The notes under the pieces were generated by a model that was not told the DNA's origin, did no database searches, and saw only the letters and a program-made list of their open reading frames with translations. Shown piece by piece: positions 1 through 9,188 of a stretch of DNA of 64,000 bases. Where the stretch lies: NCBI RefSeq assembly GCF_001941345.1, contig NZ_CP009251.1, positions 1,798,001 through 1,862,000 on the forward strand, read 5' to 3'. The first letter of the stretch is position 1; each line of letters starts with the position of its first letter. A program made the position numbers and the translations under genes. This DNA is from Corynebacterium stationis. Its GTDB lineage: Bacteria; Actinomycetota; Actinomycetes; Mycobacteriales; Mycobacteriaceae.

Positions 1-1
1 G

Positions 2-424
2 CAACTACGCAGTGTATTGAAACGCTGTTGCATCGGGGCGGATAGCGTTGCAGAGAAGAAGCTGGCAACGGAACTGCGTCGCGTAGGATTTCAGGTGCAA
101 CACAATGTACTTTTTGCGGGATACCGTTACGATCTGTGGCTGCAGAAGCTGGGGATTTTAATCGAAGTCGACGGCTATGAGGTGCACAGCGATGCCAAAA
201 GCTTTGTGAAAGACCGCTGGAAATCCAATGATGGCGCAAGCCTTGGGTGCGTGGTCTTAAGGTTTAGCGCTGATTGCGTGCATTATCACTTAAAACAGGT
301 GGTGGCGAAGGTAAAAGAAATCGCGCAGTGGATTCGACAAGGTCGACCACGGCGCGATGAAGTGGGCATACAAGGCAACCCGGTGTTCAACTGGCACGAA
401 TGCGTGCGCAGCACGTTTAGCTAG
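2..424 (+). CDS. DUF559 / Vsr-like endonuclease-fold protein, 5' partial
   Basis: The reading frame is open back to the first bases of the window, so the true N-terminus is probably outside; the first possible internal start is the TTG at 17. The stretch YRYDLWL followed by ILIEVDGYEVHSD is the D...E-x-D core expected of the DUF559 branch of the PD-(D/E)XK nuclease fold, related to very short patch repair enzymes. These proteins are often small, stand-alone and of unproven substrate; a DNA nicking or repair role is only inferred from the fold. The 3' end overlaps the end of the convergent GtrA gene by 8 bases, so the two genes share no transcript. It could equally be a full-length small protein starting at the TTG. 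Confidence 0.6.
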   Translation, partial: QLRSVLKRCCIGADSVAEKKLATELRRVGFQVQHNVLFAGYRYDLWLQKLGILIEVDGYEVHSDAKSFVKDRWKSNDGASLGCVVLRFSADCVHYHLKQVVAKVKEIAQWIRQGRPRRDEVGIQGNPVFNWHECVRSTFS

Positions 425-1019
425 GAGCTGCGTCCTGTACGAAGACAGGGCTTTTCGGGCGGGAGCGGAAGGTCCACAGCTTATTAATCACGAAGTTAAT
501 CGGCATAGCTACGATAATTGAAATTGCTGATGCCCAGTAGAACTTGGTGCGGAAGCCGGTGGAGTCGTCGAAGATTTCTGGCGACAACGCAATCGGCGAA
601 TTCACATTCATCAATAATGTGGCGATGACCTGGCTGACCAAGAAGGCGCCAAGTCCTGCCAGTAAGAATGGGAAAAAACCGCGCAACCATGAGATACGCT
701 GGGCTTCTTTGAAAGTCCACATGCGGTTAAGCTGATAGTTCCAGGTATTGGCGATCAAAAACGCAATCGCCATAAACACGTGGTACCAGCGGATATTGAA
801 TTGGGTTCCAAAGAGGTTGATAAAGCCATCATGCTCGGTAATTCCAGCTGACCACATCGCGATCTTTTTGGATAGAAATACCACCAGCAGGTTGACAACC
901 GTGCCAGATCCGCCCACGAGGCCAAACCTGAGAAATTGCCCCATATTAGATATAAAACGAGCTACCGTCATGCTCTTGAGTAACCCTTCTGTATGGACAA
1001 TTCTTCTAAAACTACGCAC
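417..1019 (-). CDS. GtrA family membrane protein (polyprenyl-linked sugar flippase-like)
   Basis: A 200-residue protein with four hydrophobic segments, the first starting in QFLRFGLVGGSGTVVNLLV, which is the signature opening of GtrA/DPMS-like proteins. Family members act in the cytoplasmic membrane, and are thought to move polyprenyl-phosphate sugars across it for cell wall glycan decoration, as GtrA does in O-antigen glucosylation and Rv3789 in arabinan assembly. The start is uncertain: GTG at 1019 gives 200 residues, whereas ATG at 971 removes a basic N-terminal stretch of 16 residues and still keeps the whole family domain. The gene stands alone 117 bases downstream of dapC on the same strand. 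Function in this organism is inferred from the family only. Confidence 0.8.
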   Translation of the reverse strand: MRSFRRIVHTEGLLKSMTVARFISNMGQFLRFGLVGGSGTVVNLLVVFLSKKIAMWSAGITEHDGFINLFGTQFNIRWYHVFMAIAFLIANTWNYQLNRMWTFKEAQRISWLRGFFPFLLAGLGAFLVSQVIATLLMNVNSPIALSPEIFDDSTGFRTKFYWASAISIIVAMPINFVINKLWTFRSRPKSPVFVQDAAPS

Positions 1020-1136
1020 GAGTGTGGCGGCAAACTTCTCGTTCGCCGCCTTTAAACGCTGAAAGTTATTAAAGTTTAGCGCACTTGGGTTACTGAATTG
1101 CTTTCCACACGGTACTAAATAGCTGTGAGCCCAATT

Positions 1137-2252
1137 TTAGTTGCGCTGACCGGCGGCAGTAAGGCGAGCGCACGCGGCGTCGATACGCTCATCAGTGCCA
1201 TTGAGACCAACGCGAATAAACCGCTCGCCCACCTCTCCGTAGAAATCGCCGGGAGCAACCAAGATACCCAAGTCTGCTAACCACGCAACATCGTCGCGGC
1301 AGTTATTACCGCTGGTGGCCCACAGATACATTCCGGCTTCGGAATGTTGGATCTCGAAGCCGACATCGCTCAGCGCGCGCATCAGCTTTGCACGACGCAT
1401 CGCGTAGCGGTGGACTTGAAGGGCTTCGGTGGCGTCATCGTTAAGCGCTGCGACCATCGCTGACTGCACGGGACCTGGAACCATAAGGCCGGCGTGCTTG
1501 CGCACTTCCAAAAGCTCGGCGATTAGCTCTGCGTCACCGGCGAAAAAGCCCGCACGGTATGAGGCCATATTCGCTGACTTCGATAAAGAGTGCATGGCAA
1601 TCAACCCAGTCATATCTCCGTCTGTAACCCGAGGGTCCAAGATGGATACTGGCGGATGATCGTCTTCCCAAGCTAAAGCCATGTAGCACTCATCAGAGGC
1701 CACAATGGCATTGTTCTCACGTGCCCACGCCACAATCGCGCGCAGCTCGTCGACACTTAACACCTTGCCGGTGGGATTAGACGGAGAGTTGATAAAGACC
1801 AGTGCTGCACCCTGAAAATCAGCCGGATCATCAGCGCGGATAATCTCTGCGCCGGCGATCTTCGCACCGACTTCATAGGTCGGATAAGCCACTGATGGAA
1901 TAACTACGGTCTCCCCACGCAAACCCAACAAGGTTGGCAACCATGCGATTGCCTCCTTAGTGCCCACGACAGGAAGTACAGACTTGTCCCCTAGCCCGAC
2001 GATTTCGTAGCGGCGCTCCAACGCACTCGAAATAGCCTCGCGCAATTCCGGGGTACCCATAGTCTGGGGATATCCAGACAACGATGCTGCCGAAGACAAA
2101 GCCAGCTGCACAGAAGGTGAAACTTCATCCACTGGGGTTCCCACGGACAAATCCACGATCCCCTCAGGGTGGCTAGCCGCCTTAGCTTTGGCCTCTGCCA
2201 GGGAATTCCACGGGAAATCCGGTAATACACTGCCCAGTGGGGTCCGTGTCAT
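1137..2252 (-). CDS. dapC: Succinyldiaminopimelate aminotransferase DapC
   Basis: Pyridoxal-phosphate aminotransferase of fold type I, 371 residues, the usual length for actinobacterial DapC. The cofactor lysine is K225 in the motif HSLSKSANM; the substrate-binding segment FINSPSNPTGK (about residues 153-163) and the ASDECYMALAW block with the cofactor-binding Asp are present. DapC transfers an amino group from glutamate to N-succinyl-2-amino-6-ketopimelate in lysine and diaminopimelate synthesis, feeding peptidoglycan. The gene lies 27 bases after fdxC on the same strand, the arrangement found in Mycobacterium (Rv1177-Rv1178) and other Corynebacteriales, which supports the specific name over a generic aminotransferase. 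It is probably the last gene of the typA-mshB-fdxC transcript. Confidence 0.9.
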   Translation of the reverse strand: MTRTPLGSVLPDFPWNSLAEAKAKAASHPEGIVDLSVGTPVDEVSPSVQLALSSAASLSGYPQTMGTPELREAISSALERRYEIVGLGDKSVLPVVGTKEAIAWLPTLLGLRGETVVIPSVAYPTYEVGAKIAGAEIIRADDPADFQGAALVFINSPSNPTGKVLSVDELRAIVAWARENNAIVASDECYMALAWEDDHPPVSILDPRVTDGDMTGLIAMHSLSKSANMASYRAGFFAGDAELIAELLEVRKHAGLMVPGPVQSAMVAALNDDATEALQVHRYAMRRAKLMRALSDVGFEIQHSEAGMYLWATSGNNCRDDVAWLADLGILVAPGDFYGEVGERFIRVGLNGTDERIDAACARLTAAGQRN

Positions 2253-2279
2253 AGTTAGTTCAAACTCCTTGTTTACAAG

Positions 2280-2603
2280 CTAATCCTGATTTTGAGGTGG
2301 CAGCGCAGCAATCATCGGCACGTCGAAGTCCTGTGGGCCTACAGCCGCTGCACCACCAGGGGAGCCGAGATCATCAAAAAACGCGGCATTAGCGTCATTG
2401 TATTCCAGCCACTCGTCTGGAACGTCGTCTTCGTAGAAGATAGCCTCTACTGGGCAAGCTGGCTCACATGCACCACAGTCCACGCACTCATCAGGGTGGA
2501 TGTAGAGCATACGCTTGCCTTCATAGATGCAGTCTACTGGGCATTCTTCAACACAACTCCGGTCTAAGACATCGACGCAGGGTTGAGCAATTGTATATGT
2601 CAT
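2280..2603 (-). CDS. fdxC: Seven-iron ferredoxin FdxC
   Basis: A 107-residue acidic ferredoxin. Cysteines sit at 9, 17, 21, 25 ([17 protein letters not shown]) and 40, 43, 46, 50 ([11 protein letters not shown]), the spacing of [3Fe-4S][4Fe-4S] actinobacterial ferredoxins, with the longer gap between C9 and C17 typical of the 3Fe site. It carries electrons in the cytoplasm to partners such as cytochromes P450 or oxidoreductases; the partner is not evident here. The start is supported by an AGGAG motif 11 bases upstream. It sits between a small membrane protein gene and dapC, the same order as in mycobacteria. Confidence 0.92.
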   Translation of the reverse strand: MTYTIAQPCVDVLDRSCVEECPVDCIYEGKRMLYIHPDECVDCGACEPACPVEAIFYEDDVPDEWLEYNDANAAFFDDLGSPGGAAAVGPQDFDVPMIAALPPQNQD

Positions 2604-2653
2604 GGGGTATTTTTCTCCTGAAATCCGGCACTATCCAGACAATTATAAGTATG

Positions 2654-3046
2654 TCACTTAGGCCCTACAAATGGCCAAATACCACCGATTATTCCGGCAA
2701 AAAGCAAGGCAACGGTACGAATATTACTTCCCAACCATTGATCGCCAGTAGTTGAACCTATAACTAAAAAGCCAAAAAATCCCAAGACCCACACAGCCAA
2801 CGGGATGGCAGCAATGAATATGTTTGGACTCCACAGGCGCGCAGTTTTGGTCAAAACTTTGTTAAACCACCAGGCGATAGCAACGGTGAGCGGGAAAGCA
2901 ATACGCACGCCATTAGGCATGGTGAGATACGCACCGAGGTACACAACTTCTAAAACCAGCGAGAGCAGCGCGCCGACGCTCAGCCACACCAGGCCGCCGA
3001 CGGCTTCAGCGCGGGAGAATTCAAATGGCACAAAATTACTGCTCAT
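2654..3046 (-). CDS. Small four-helix membrane protein of the mshB operon (Rv1171-like)
   Basis: I start it at ATG 3046 (MSSNFVPFEFSRAEAVGG), giving 130 residues. A start 24 bases earlier is possible but reaches further into mshB. About four hydrophobic helices follow: around residues 14-38, 45-58, 72-95 and 107-125. The start codon lies 8-11 bases before the mshB stop, so the genes overlap by about 11 bases and are likely translationally coupled. Position and size match the conserved hypothetical that follows mshB in Mycobacterium (Rv1171). No enzymatic motif is visible; function unknown. Confidence 0.75.
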   Translation of the reverse strand: MSSNFVPFEFSRAEAVGGLVWLSVGALLSLVLEVVYLGAYLTMPNGVRIAFPLTVAIAWWFNKVLTKTARLWSPNIFIAAIPLAVWVLGFFGFLVIGSTTGDQWLGSNIRTVALLFAGIIGGIWPFVGPK

Positions 3047-4013
3047 CGAAAAATACCTTCCACACATCACCGGTTAAAGGCTCCTGTTCCGCGCGGTGGG
3101 CGCGGTTGGCGTCAGCCTCAACATCGGCTGGCCAGGGGTTGTTTTCTCCGTGGCTGCGCTGCAAGTACTCGGCACGAATCACCGGCATCACCAGGTTATT
3201 AGATAAGGCATAAGCCACCGGCGCTACAGCAGGGTCAGAGCACACCGCCCAGCGCGGCTCAGGATTCGTCTCGCTGACTGCACCATTTCCGACCCACACT
3301 TGGGTCGGGTGGGCAGAAATCCCGGCGATTTTCGCGTTATAAGAGGCATCGGAAAGCGAAAGCTTTAGATCATAAGCTGCGTTGGTGAAATTAAGCAGGT
3401 AGTCCGCCGAAGGCTTTTCCCAGCCGCGAGCCGGCGTGACCGTCTCCAGTGCGGCAAAAATCGCCTCACGCTGGTAGATAGTCCACCAAATATTGCTTAT
3501 CCCAAAAGCTTTGCACGCGCGCTCGGTCGCCTGGTGCACGGCAATATGGTCAGGATGCCCATAGCCGCCATCTGGACCATAGGTAATTACGGCGTGGGGT
3601 GAAAAGATCGCAAGATGCTTTTCGATGCCCCCTGCCGCCTCATCCACGTTATTCACCAAAGCGCGCGGGTGCGCGTGGGCTGCAGAGCCGACCATGCCGG
3701 AATCTCGGAGGTAGCCGGGTGCAATCAGGTGCTCGCTGCGCGCGCCTATAGCAGATGCTGCATCTTGGAGCTCGCGAATACGGAATCCGCCAAGTAAATC
3801 GCTACCAGCGAGATGTTGATAGCGTTCGCCAATTACTTCACCTTCTTCACCCAAGGTGGCCGTCAGAATTAAAACCTCAGCACCACCCGAAGTTAGCTCT
3901 GCGATGATGCCGCCGGTAAATAGCACTTCATCATCTGGGTGCGCGTGTACAACTAAAACGCGCTTGCCCGCAAGTTCAGTGGCTGCTGCGTGGGATAAAT
4001 TCTTGTGGTTCAC
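3036..4013 (-). CDS. mshB: Mycothiol synthesis deacetylase MshB
   Basis: A 325-residue PIG-L/LmbE metal-dependent deacetylase. The zinc site motif HAHPDDE is at about residues 23-29, with the second histidine block YGHPDHIAVH further in, and the long C-terminal part matches MshB in length. MshB removes the acetyl group from GlcNAc-inositol, giving the glucosamine-inositol to which cysteine is ligated, a step in making mycothiol, the main low-molecular-weight thiol of actinobacteria. The first codon overlaps the stop of the upstream lipoprotein gene by 4 bases (ATGA). The typA / lpqW / mshB / fdxC / dapC order is the established Corynebacteriales arrangement, which separates this gene from the other PIG-L gene at 22836. 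Confidence 0.93.
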   Translation of the reverse strand: MNHKNLSHAAATELAGKRVLVVHAHPDDEVLFTGGIIAELTSGGAEVLILTATLGEEGEVIGERYQHLAGSDLLGGFRIRELQDAASAIGARSEHLIAPGYLRDSGMVGSAAHAHPRALVNNVDEAAGGIEKHLAIFSPHAVITYGPDGGYGHPDHIAVHQATERACKAFGISNIWWTIYQREAIFAALETVTPARGWEKPSADYLLNFTNAAYDLKLSLSDASYNAKIAGISAHPTQVWVGNGAVSETNPEPRWAVCSDPAVAPVAYALSNNLVMPVIRAEYLQRSHGENNPWPADVEADANRAHRAEQEPLTGDVWKVFFDEQ

Positions 4014-5746
4014 TTGGAGCTCCTGCCATCAATTTCGTCGAGAGTGGATAACGATCCACCGAGATAGTCTTCATCGAAGGCGCGAATACGCGTCTCATCA
4101 ATTAACGGGAGATAAAACGCTTGCTCACGGTTGACTTGCCGGATCATTTCCAGACCTTGTTGCGCACTTATCTCACCCGATAGTATCCTCTGCGCGCGAT
4201 CGTCAAAATCGTTCGCGCATGCCAGCGATAGATTACCCGACCATAATTTTTGCTGTGTAGACGCAGGTGATTCAGATTTGGTTGGGGCTGGTTCTGCTGA
4301 AGTTGGGGCAGCCGTGGTTGATGCCGCAGCTGCGGCTGTTTTCTCATCAGCGTGACAGGTAAAAAAGCTCGCCACATTAGTGGCCGTGACGGAGGTATCC
4401 GCGGTAGAGATTACTGCATCGACCTCGCCTTCAGGCAGTGCTTCTTCCACGATAGAGGTCATGCGGTTTTCCACCACGCGCGCCTCGATGCCTTCGATAC
4501 GCAGCATATCCACCAAGGTCATCGCAGCAATGCCGGCAGCCTGTTCTGTCGGGTCTACAGCAATGCGCAGTGGATTATCTTTGGTAGCAGCGGCTAGCAC
4601 CGCAATCTCTTCTTCGCTCGAGGAGTCTAAAAGCGGATTACCGCCATAGGGCACGCGCAAATCTACATCGCGCTCGGTTGCCAAGCGCGCGAGCTGACGC
4701 GTATCGATGAGCGATAGCATCGTGCGACGCAGTTGCGGAGATTCCAAGACTTGCGACTGCGTAGAAAGGCTCAACCTCAGCTGGCGCGAAGGATTTGCAG
4801 TTTCAGTACTGATGTCCCCTAATAAGCTAAGTTGCTCTTTTAAGGTTTGCGTCGGGGCAATATCAACGAAACTTACTTGCTCCGAGCGCAACAGGTTTGC
4901 AGCTTGCGATGTCGAACGAATCGCACGCAATTGCACCACGTCAATTTTCGCAGGGTTCTTTCCCCAGAAGCGATCATTGCGGTTTAGTGTGATTAAGCCG
5001 CGCGCCTGGTCGATGCTCGCGACACTGAATCTGCCCGCGGAAGCCGGGATAGCTGACTCTAAAACCCGGTCGAATTGTCCCGATTCCAACAGGTGCGAAG
5101 GCAGCAAGTGTGTAAATAACCGGTGCCAATCCGCCACGCGCGTCGAAAAATCGACGGTCACAATGCTCCCGCCAGCAGAAATATTTAATGCCGAAATAGT
5201 GTGATAAGGTGCTACTTCGCGCACCCCGGGGGTGGAGACCATTTCTTTGAACAGGTAGTCAAAATCCGCACCCGTAATGGGCGTGCCATCAGACCACTGC
5301 GCGCCATCTTTAATGGAATAGCGCACGCGTTGCGCAACCCCTGGCGGCGCATCAATTTCACGCGCTGAATTCAGCACATCAGAATCGATGATATTGCCGT
5401 GAAAGGCTGAGGGTAATACGAGGTCCGCGAGGGCATCGACTAGCTCTGTGTCATCAGCAACGAGGTGCGGATTAAAACCCAATTGAAATGGGTCAATGCC
5501 CACAGACATCGACGAGCGGTCGGGGCCTTCTTCGTCCTCTATGCCGTCGGCAACTTCAGCATCATCGTCGCTGGCTTTGTCCGCTTCTTTGTCGCCGGAC
5601 GGCTCGTCGTCGGCGGAGGCATCGACAAGCTCTTCTTGCTCATCAACAGTCGGGGCAGGGCCGGGATTTGCCATGCAACTAACCAGCAACGCCGCGGAAA
5701 AAATCGCTGACGTGCCGGTGAGACGCTTCAACCCTGCCCGACGCAT
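4010..5746 (-). CDS. lpqW: LpqW-like lipoprotein, solute-binding protein family 5
   Basis: A 578-residue exported lipoprotein. The N-terminus is a signal sequence with lipobox LVSC and modified Cys at residue 24, followed by an acidic, low-complexity linker rich in Glu, Asp and Ser (about 30-80), then a peptide/nickel-type binding fold (SBP_bac_5), including YSIKDGAQWSDGTPITGADF. No ABC permease or ATPase gene is adjacent. In mycobacteria the gene between typA and mshB is lpqW, whose product has this fold but steers phosphatidylinositol mannoside and lipomannan/lipoarabinomannan synthesis rather than peptide import. By synteny I assign the same role. It begins 5 bases after typA and overlaps mshB by 4. 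Confidence 0.82.
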   Translation of the reverse strand: MRRAGLKRLTGTSAIFSAALLVSCMANPGPAPTVDEQEELVDASADDEPSGDKEADKASDDDAEVADGIEDEEGPDRSSMSVGIDPFQLGFNPHLVADDTELVDALADLVLPSAFHGNIIDSDVLNSAREIDAPPGVAQRVRYSIKDGAQWSDGTPITGADFDYLFKEMVSTPGVREVAPYHTISALNISAGGSIVTVDFSTRVADWHRLFTHLLPSHLLESGQFDRVLESAIPASAGRFSVASIDQARGLITLNRNDRFWGKNPAKIDVVQLRAIRSTSQAANLLRSEQVSFVDIAPTQTLKEQLSLLGDISTETANPSRQLRLSLSTQSQVLESPQLRRTMLSLIDTRQLARLATERDVDLRVPYGGNPLLDSSSEEEIAVLAAATKDNPLRIAVDPTEQAAGIAAMTLVDMLRIEGIEARVVENRMTSIVEEALPEGEVDAVISTADTSVTATNVASFFTCHADEKTAAAAASTTAAPTSAEPAPTKSESPASTQQKLWSGNLSLACANDFDDRAQRILSGEISAQQGLEMIRQVNREQAFYLPLIDETRIRAFDEDYLGGSLSTLDEIDGRSSK

Positions 5747-5751
5747 GAGAC

Positions 5752-7662
5752 TTACTTGTTAAGCTGCTTAGCCTTCGATGCTGCACGACGGCGATCGGTA
5801 GCAGACAGCTCCAGCTTGCGCACGCGCAGAACATTTGGCCCTACCTCAACGCACTCATCGTTGCCACAGAATTCCAAAGCTTCTTCCAAAGAAAGGGTAC
5901 GAGCCTTAGACAAAGTCACGGTCGCATCCGCAGAAGCTGCACGCATGTTGGTGAGCTTCTTTTCCTTGGTGATGTTGATGTCCATGTCCTCGTCGCGGTT
6001 ATTCGCGCCAACGACCATGCCTTCATATGCTTCAGCGCCTGGCTCGACGAAGAAGTCGCCCCGGTCAGCAAGCTGCATCAGTGCATACGCGGTGATCTGA
6101 CCGGAGCGGTCAGCAACCAAAGAACCGGTTGGGCGTGCCTTGATTTCACCAGCCCAGACGTCCAGGCCATCAGCCAAAGAGTTGGAGATACCGGAGCCGT
6201 GGGTCTCGGTCATGAAGGTGGTGCGGAAACCAATCAGACCGCGGGCAGGGATACGGAAAGTCATACGTACCCAGTTGCCTTCGCGCACGTCCATGGACTG
6301 CATCTGGCCCTTGCGGTTTGCCATCAGCTGGGTGACAGCACCCTGGTATTCGCTTGGAACGTCAATGGTGACGGACTCATAAGGCTCGTGTACCTTGCCA
6401 TCGATTACCTGGGTAACAACCTGTGGCTTACCCACGGTGAGCTCAAAGCCCTCGCGGCGCATGGACTCAATCAGAACCGACAAAGCCATCTCGCCACGGC
6501 CTTGAACTTCCCAGGTATCTGGGCGCTCAGTTGGCAATACGCGCAGCGACACGTTACCGATTAGCTCTTGATCCAAACGAGCCTTGACCATACGCGCGGT
6601 CAGCTTATCGCCACCTCCGCGGCCAGCCATTGGCGAGGTGTTCACACCAATGGTCATCGAAATCGCTGGCTCATCTACCTTGATGCGTGGCAGTGGAACT
6701 GGGTGCTCAGTATCAGCAATGGTGTCACCGATCATGATGTCGGAGATACCGGAAATCGCAACGATGTCGCCTGCGATAGCCTCTTCGGTGGGCTGACGTT
6801 GGAAACCAACGGTGCGCAAAAGCTCCGCAACCTTCACATTCTTGGTGTGCTGATTGCCTTCTTCATCGTAGTGAATCCAAGCAACCTGCTGGCCCTTCTT
6901 GATCTTGCCGGCGTGGATACGCAAAAGCGCAATACGACCGAGGAAGTCAGAAGAGTCCAGGTTGGCAACGTGTGCCTGCAGCGGCGCATCCACGTTGGCG
7001 GAAGGTTCTGGCAAGACGTTGTAGATTACATCGAAAAGCGGCTGCAAAGAGTCACCCTCAGGGACGTTTGCATTGCCAGGGTTTTCAGTCGACGCAATGC
7101 CTGCGCGGCCAGAAGTGTAGAGAACAGGCAGGTCAAGCAGCTCTTCAGCAGCCGCAGCCGCCTCAGCGTCTTCCAAGCCTGCAGCAATCTCCAGCAGCAA
7201 GTCCTGCGCGTCAGAGACAACTTCTTCAATGCGGGCATCAGGACGGTCAGTCTTGTTAACCGCAATAATCACAGGAAGCTTTGCCTCAAGTGCCTTGGTC
7301 AGCACGAAGCGGGTTTGCGGAAGCGGGCCTTCCGAGGCATCGACAAGCAGCACGACGCCATCAACCATGGACAGCCCGCGCTCGACCTCGCCGCCGAAGT
7401 CAGCGTGACCCGGGGTGTCAATAACATTGATGATCAAGTCAGCGCCGTCTTTACCCTGGCCCTTGCGGTGAATCGCAGTGTTCTTGGCCAAAATGGTAAT
7501 GCCGCGCTCGCGCTCCTGGTCGTTGGAGTCCATGACGCGATCCGAGTGGTCGCCGTGTTCGCCGAATGCGCCGGACTGTTCCAGCATGCCGTTGACGAGG
7601 GTGGTTTTGCCGTGGTCAACGTGGGCGACGATGGCTACATTACGGAACTCAGTGGTGGTCAC
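5752..7662 (-). CDS. typA: Ribosome-associated GTPase TypA/BipA
   Basis: A translational GTPase of 636 residues when begun at GTG 7662, preceded by an AGGAG motif at 7671-7676; a longer in-frame extension to 7896 has no family similarity and is rejected. G1 motif AHVDHGKT is near residue 13, the G2/G3 region has RERGIT and [14 protein letters not shown], and NKTD is G4. EF-G-like domains III and V and the BipA-specific C-terminal domain follow. TypA binds 70S ribosomes and assists ribosome assembly and stress adaptation. It is the first gene of the minus-strand operon leading to mshB and dapC. The 820 bases upstream, shared with a divergent gene, hold repeats described separately. Confidence 0.96.
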   Translation of the reverse strand: MTTTEFRNVAIVAHVDHGKTTLVNGMLEQSGAFGEHGDHSDRVMDSNDQERERGITILAKNTAIHRKGQGKDGADLIINVIDTPGHADFGGEVERGLSMVDGVVLLVDASEGPLPQTRFVLTKALEAKLPVIIAVNKTDRPDARIEEVVSDAQDLLLEIAAGLEDAEAAAAAEELLDLPVLYTSGRAGIASTENPGNANVPEGDSLQPLFDVIYNVLPEPSANVDAPLQAHVANLDSSDFLGRIALLRIHAGKIKKGQQVAWIHYDEEGNQHTKNVKVAELLRTVGFQRQPTEEAIAGDIVAISGISDIMIGDTIADTEHPVPLPRIKVDEPAISMTIGVNTSPMAGRGGGDKLTARMVKARLDQELIGNVSLRVLPTERPDTWEVQGRGEMALSVLIESMRREGFELTVGKPQVVTQVIDGKVHEPYESVTIDVPSEYQGAVTQLMANRKGQMQSMDVREGNWVRMTFRIPARGLIGFRTTFMTETHGSGISNSLADGLDVWAGEIKARPTGSLVADRSGQITAYALMQLADRGDFFVEPGAEAYEGMVVGANNRDEDMDINITKEKKLTNMRAASADATVTLSKARTLSLEEALEFCGNDECVEVGPNVLRVRKLELSATDRRRAASKAKQLNK

Positions 7663-7904
7663 TAAAGGAATCTCCTCACAGAAAATAAAAAAGCTAGCGT
7701 CTAAACAGTACTCGCAGTTGCTTGTCGATGCACTATTTACGCTCGCCCATGTGACCCACATCCTGCCAGATCGCTGCAAATTCCTCGAAACACACCCCCA
7801 TCCCGCTCCTTTCATGCGCTGACTCTCACTCGCCATCCTCCCCTCCCCTCCCACCATTCTTATTTCACTGCTCGCCACCGTTTTACTACCCTGCACCCTC
7901 CCTT

Positions 7905-7950
7905 AATCCCGCCCACGTCCCCTTCGCAATCCCGCCCACGTCCCCTTCGC
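7905..7950. repeat. 23-base unit, two perfect tandem copies
   Basis: A 23-base unit is present twice head to tail, 7905-7927 and 7928-7950. Each unit ends in the left part of the REP-like arm (GTCCCCTTCGC), so the duplication has copied part of the adjacent palindromic element rather than an independent sequence. Confidence 0.85.
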
Positions 7951-8007
7951 GCTCACCAGATTCATCGGCCTCCCCAGGCAGCCCATCTCCGTGAGCGCGA
8001 AGCGCAC
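7940..8007. repeat. REP-like palindromic element, copy A1
   Basis: Left arm GTCCCCTTCGCGCTCAC at 7940-7956 is matched by the inverted arm GTGAGCGCGAAGCGCAC at 7991-8007, with a 34-base spacer; the right arm differs from a perfect complement at its distal end only. It lies between the divergent typA and secreted-protein genes and forms a pair with copy A2. Confidence 0.85.
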
Positions 8008-8050
8008 ATCCACCGCGGTGCCAGCGCTTTCCTCTTCCCCGTCCCCCAAT

Positions 8051-8117
8051 GTCCCCTTCGCGCTCACCGAATCACGACACCTCGCTTGTCGATGCCACCC
8101 GTGAGCGTGAAGGGGAC
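8051..8117. repeat. REP-like palindromic element, copy A2
   Basis: Left arm GTCCCCTTCGCGCTCAC at 8051-8067 and right arm GTGAGCGTGAAGGGGAC at 8101-8117, one mismatch from perfect, with a 33-base spacer. The spacer contains the dispersed 12-mer GCTTGTCGATGC (8084-8095). Apart from A1, A2 and the tandem unit, the 7663-8482 region shows only a pyrimidine-rich tract near 7834-7856 and no convincing gene. Confidence 0.88.
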
Positions 8118-8482
8118 GCTAGGCGAGCCAAGTGGAGAGAAGGCGCTCCAGCAGGGGTCCGAGAGAGGGGGCTAGAAAGGTGGCCGGGAAGGGATTTTAG
8201 GAGGTTGCTGCGATTAGTCCGGGAGCGCTGCAAAAGATGCGCAGCATGAGGGAAACGCCAGCGGGGACGAGCGGCGGCGAATTGTAACGAAATAGTCTCG
8301 ATGGGCGAAGTAGTAAACAACAGTCGACCTTAAGGGTTGACTGCGTGCCAAAAGTGAATAGTGTTACAGGGGGTGTCAAAGTTGCGAGTGTTGCCGATGT
8401 GACTATCGGTGGCTCAGTGCGGAGCTTTGACATATACCTCGATGTAACTTCAATTACTTCACTACTCCAAGGATGTAACCCA

Positions 8483-9187
8483 GTGAGCAAGAACCGCCGT
8501 TTGGCCTACGCTGCAGCGCTAGCAGCTGCCCTGCTCGGTATCGCTACCCCGGCGATCGCACAGTCTGGTGCAGGATCTTCTCAAGGGGTGCCCCCAGTAG
8601 CGGTTTCGAGCAATATCGCCAGCCCGCTCGACGATCTCGGCCGTCCGACCCCACAAACCCAGGCGCAGGTCAGAGACTTCGCCAATCAACCATGGGTGCC
8701 ACGCGATATGCGTAACGCTATTTTGTCGGCCTTGGCATTTTATGCCGGCGGCTCCGGCGAAGGCGGCGTGCCTCTGGTCGAAGATGGGCCGAACTTTAAA
8801 CAGTTCTACTGGCCAACAGTCTCCGGTAAATGCATCGGCGGCCAAGGCGATTCCGTAGGTTCTGCCATCGCGGTACCTGGCCCAACGAAGATTCCGGCCC
8901 CAGGTGCGCGCTCTGGACAAACAGCGTTTGTATTCACCGCACTTGGTACTTCGCCTGCGGCGAAGAAGCAGGGCGGGATGAACGTGCAGTGGGCGAACCT
9001 TAACACCATGAAAACTGGTGTAACTCCCCTGCGCAATAACGGCATCAACCCAGATGGCCCCGCTACGGTTTCGGGCACTGCATCCACAGGAAAGGGAACC
9101 ATCGTGGCGATGGTCTCCGGCACGGTCAACACCCAAGAAAAACCCTGCAACTTCGTGCCCACCGTGGCCATCTTCGAGGTGAAATAA
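8483..9187 (+). CDS. Secreted protein of unknown function
   Basis: I start it at GTG 8483, with AAGGA at 8469-8473; the frame is open further back to 8345 but that part lacks a signal. The 234-residue product opens with a Sec signal peptide (KNRR, a hydrophobic Ala/Leu core, likely cleavage near IAQSG). The mature part is rich in Gly, Pro and Ala and has two cysteines (GKCIGG and KPCNFV) that could form one disulfide outside the cell. No catalytic motif is recognised; the sequence has the feel of a mycolata secreted protein, but I cannot name a family. It is followed after one base by the DUF402 gene, suggesting one transcript. Confidence 0.8.
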   Translation: MSKNRRLAYAAALAAALLGIATPAIAQSGAGSSQGVPPVAVSSNIASPLDDLGRPTPQTQAQVRDFANQPWVPRDMRNAILSALAFYAGGSGEGGVPLVEDGPNFKQFYWPTVSGKCIGGQGDSVGSAIAVPGPTKIPAPGARSGQTAFVFTALGTSPAAKKQGGMNVQWANLNTMKTGVTPLRNNGINPDGPATVSGTASTGKGTIVAMVSGTVNTQEKPCNFVPTVAIFEVK

Positions 9188-9188
9188 A

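Noticed and set aside
6568..7665. A 365-codon plus-strand frame across typA
   Set aside because: It is antisense to a clearly coding GTPase with all G motifs and has no recognisable domain; third-position patterns follow the typA strand.
7940..8117. CRISPR-like array
   Set aside because: Arms are inverted rather than direct repeats, only two units occur at each place and no cas gene is near.
8345..8482. Longer N-terminus for the secreted protein gene
   Set aside because: The upstream 46 codons would bury the signal peptide, and AAGGA stands before GTG 8483.
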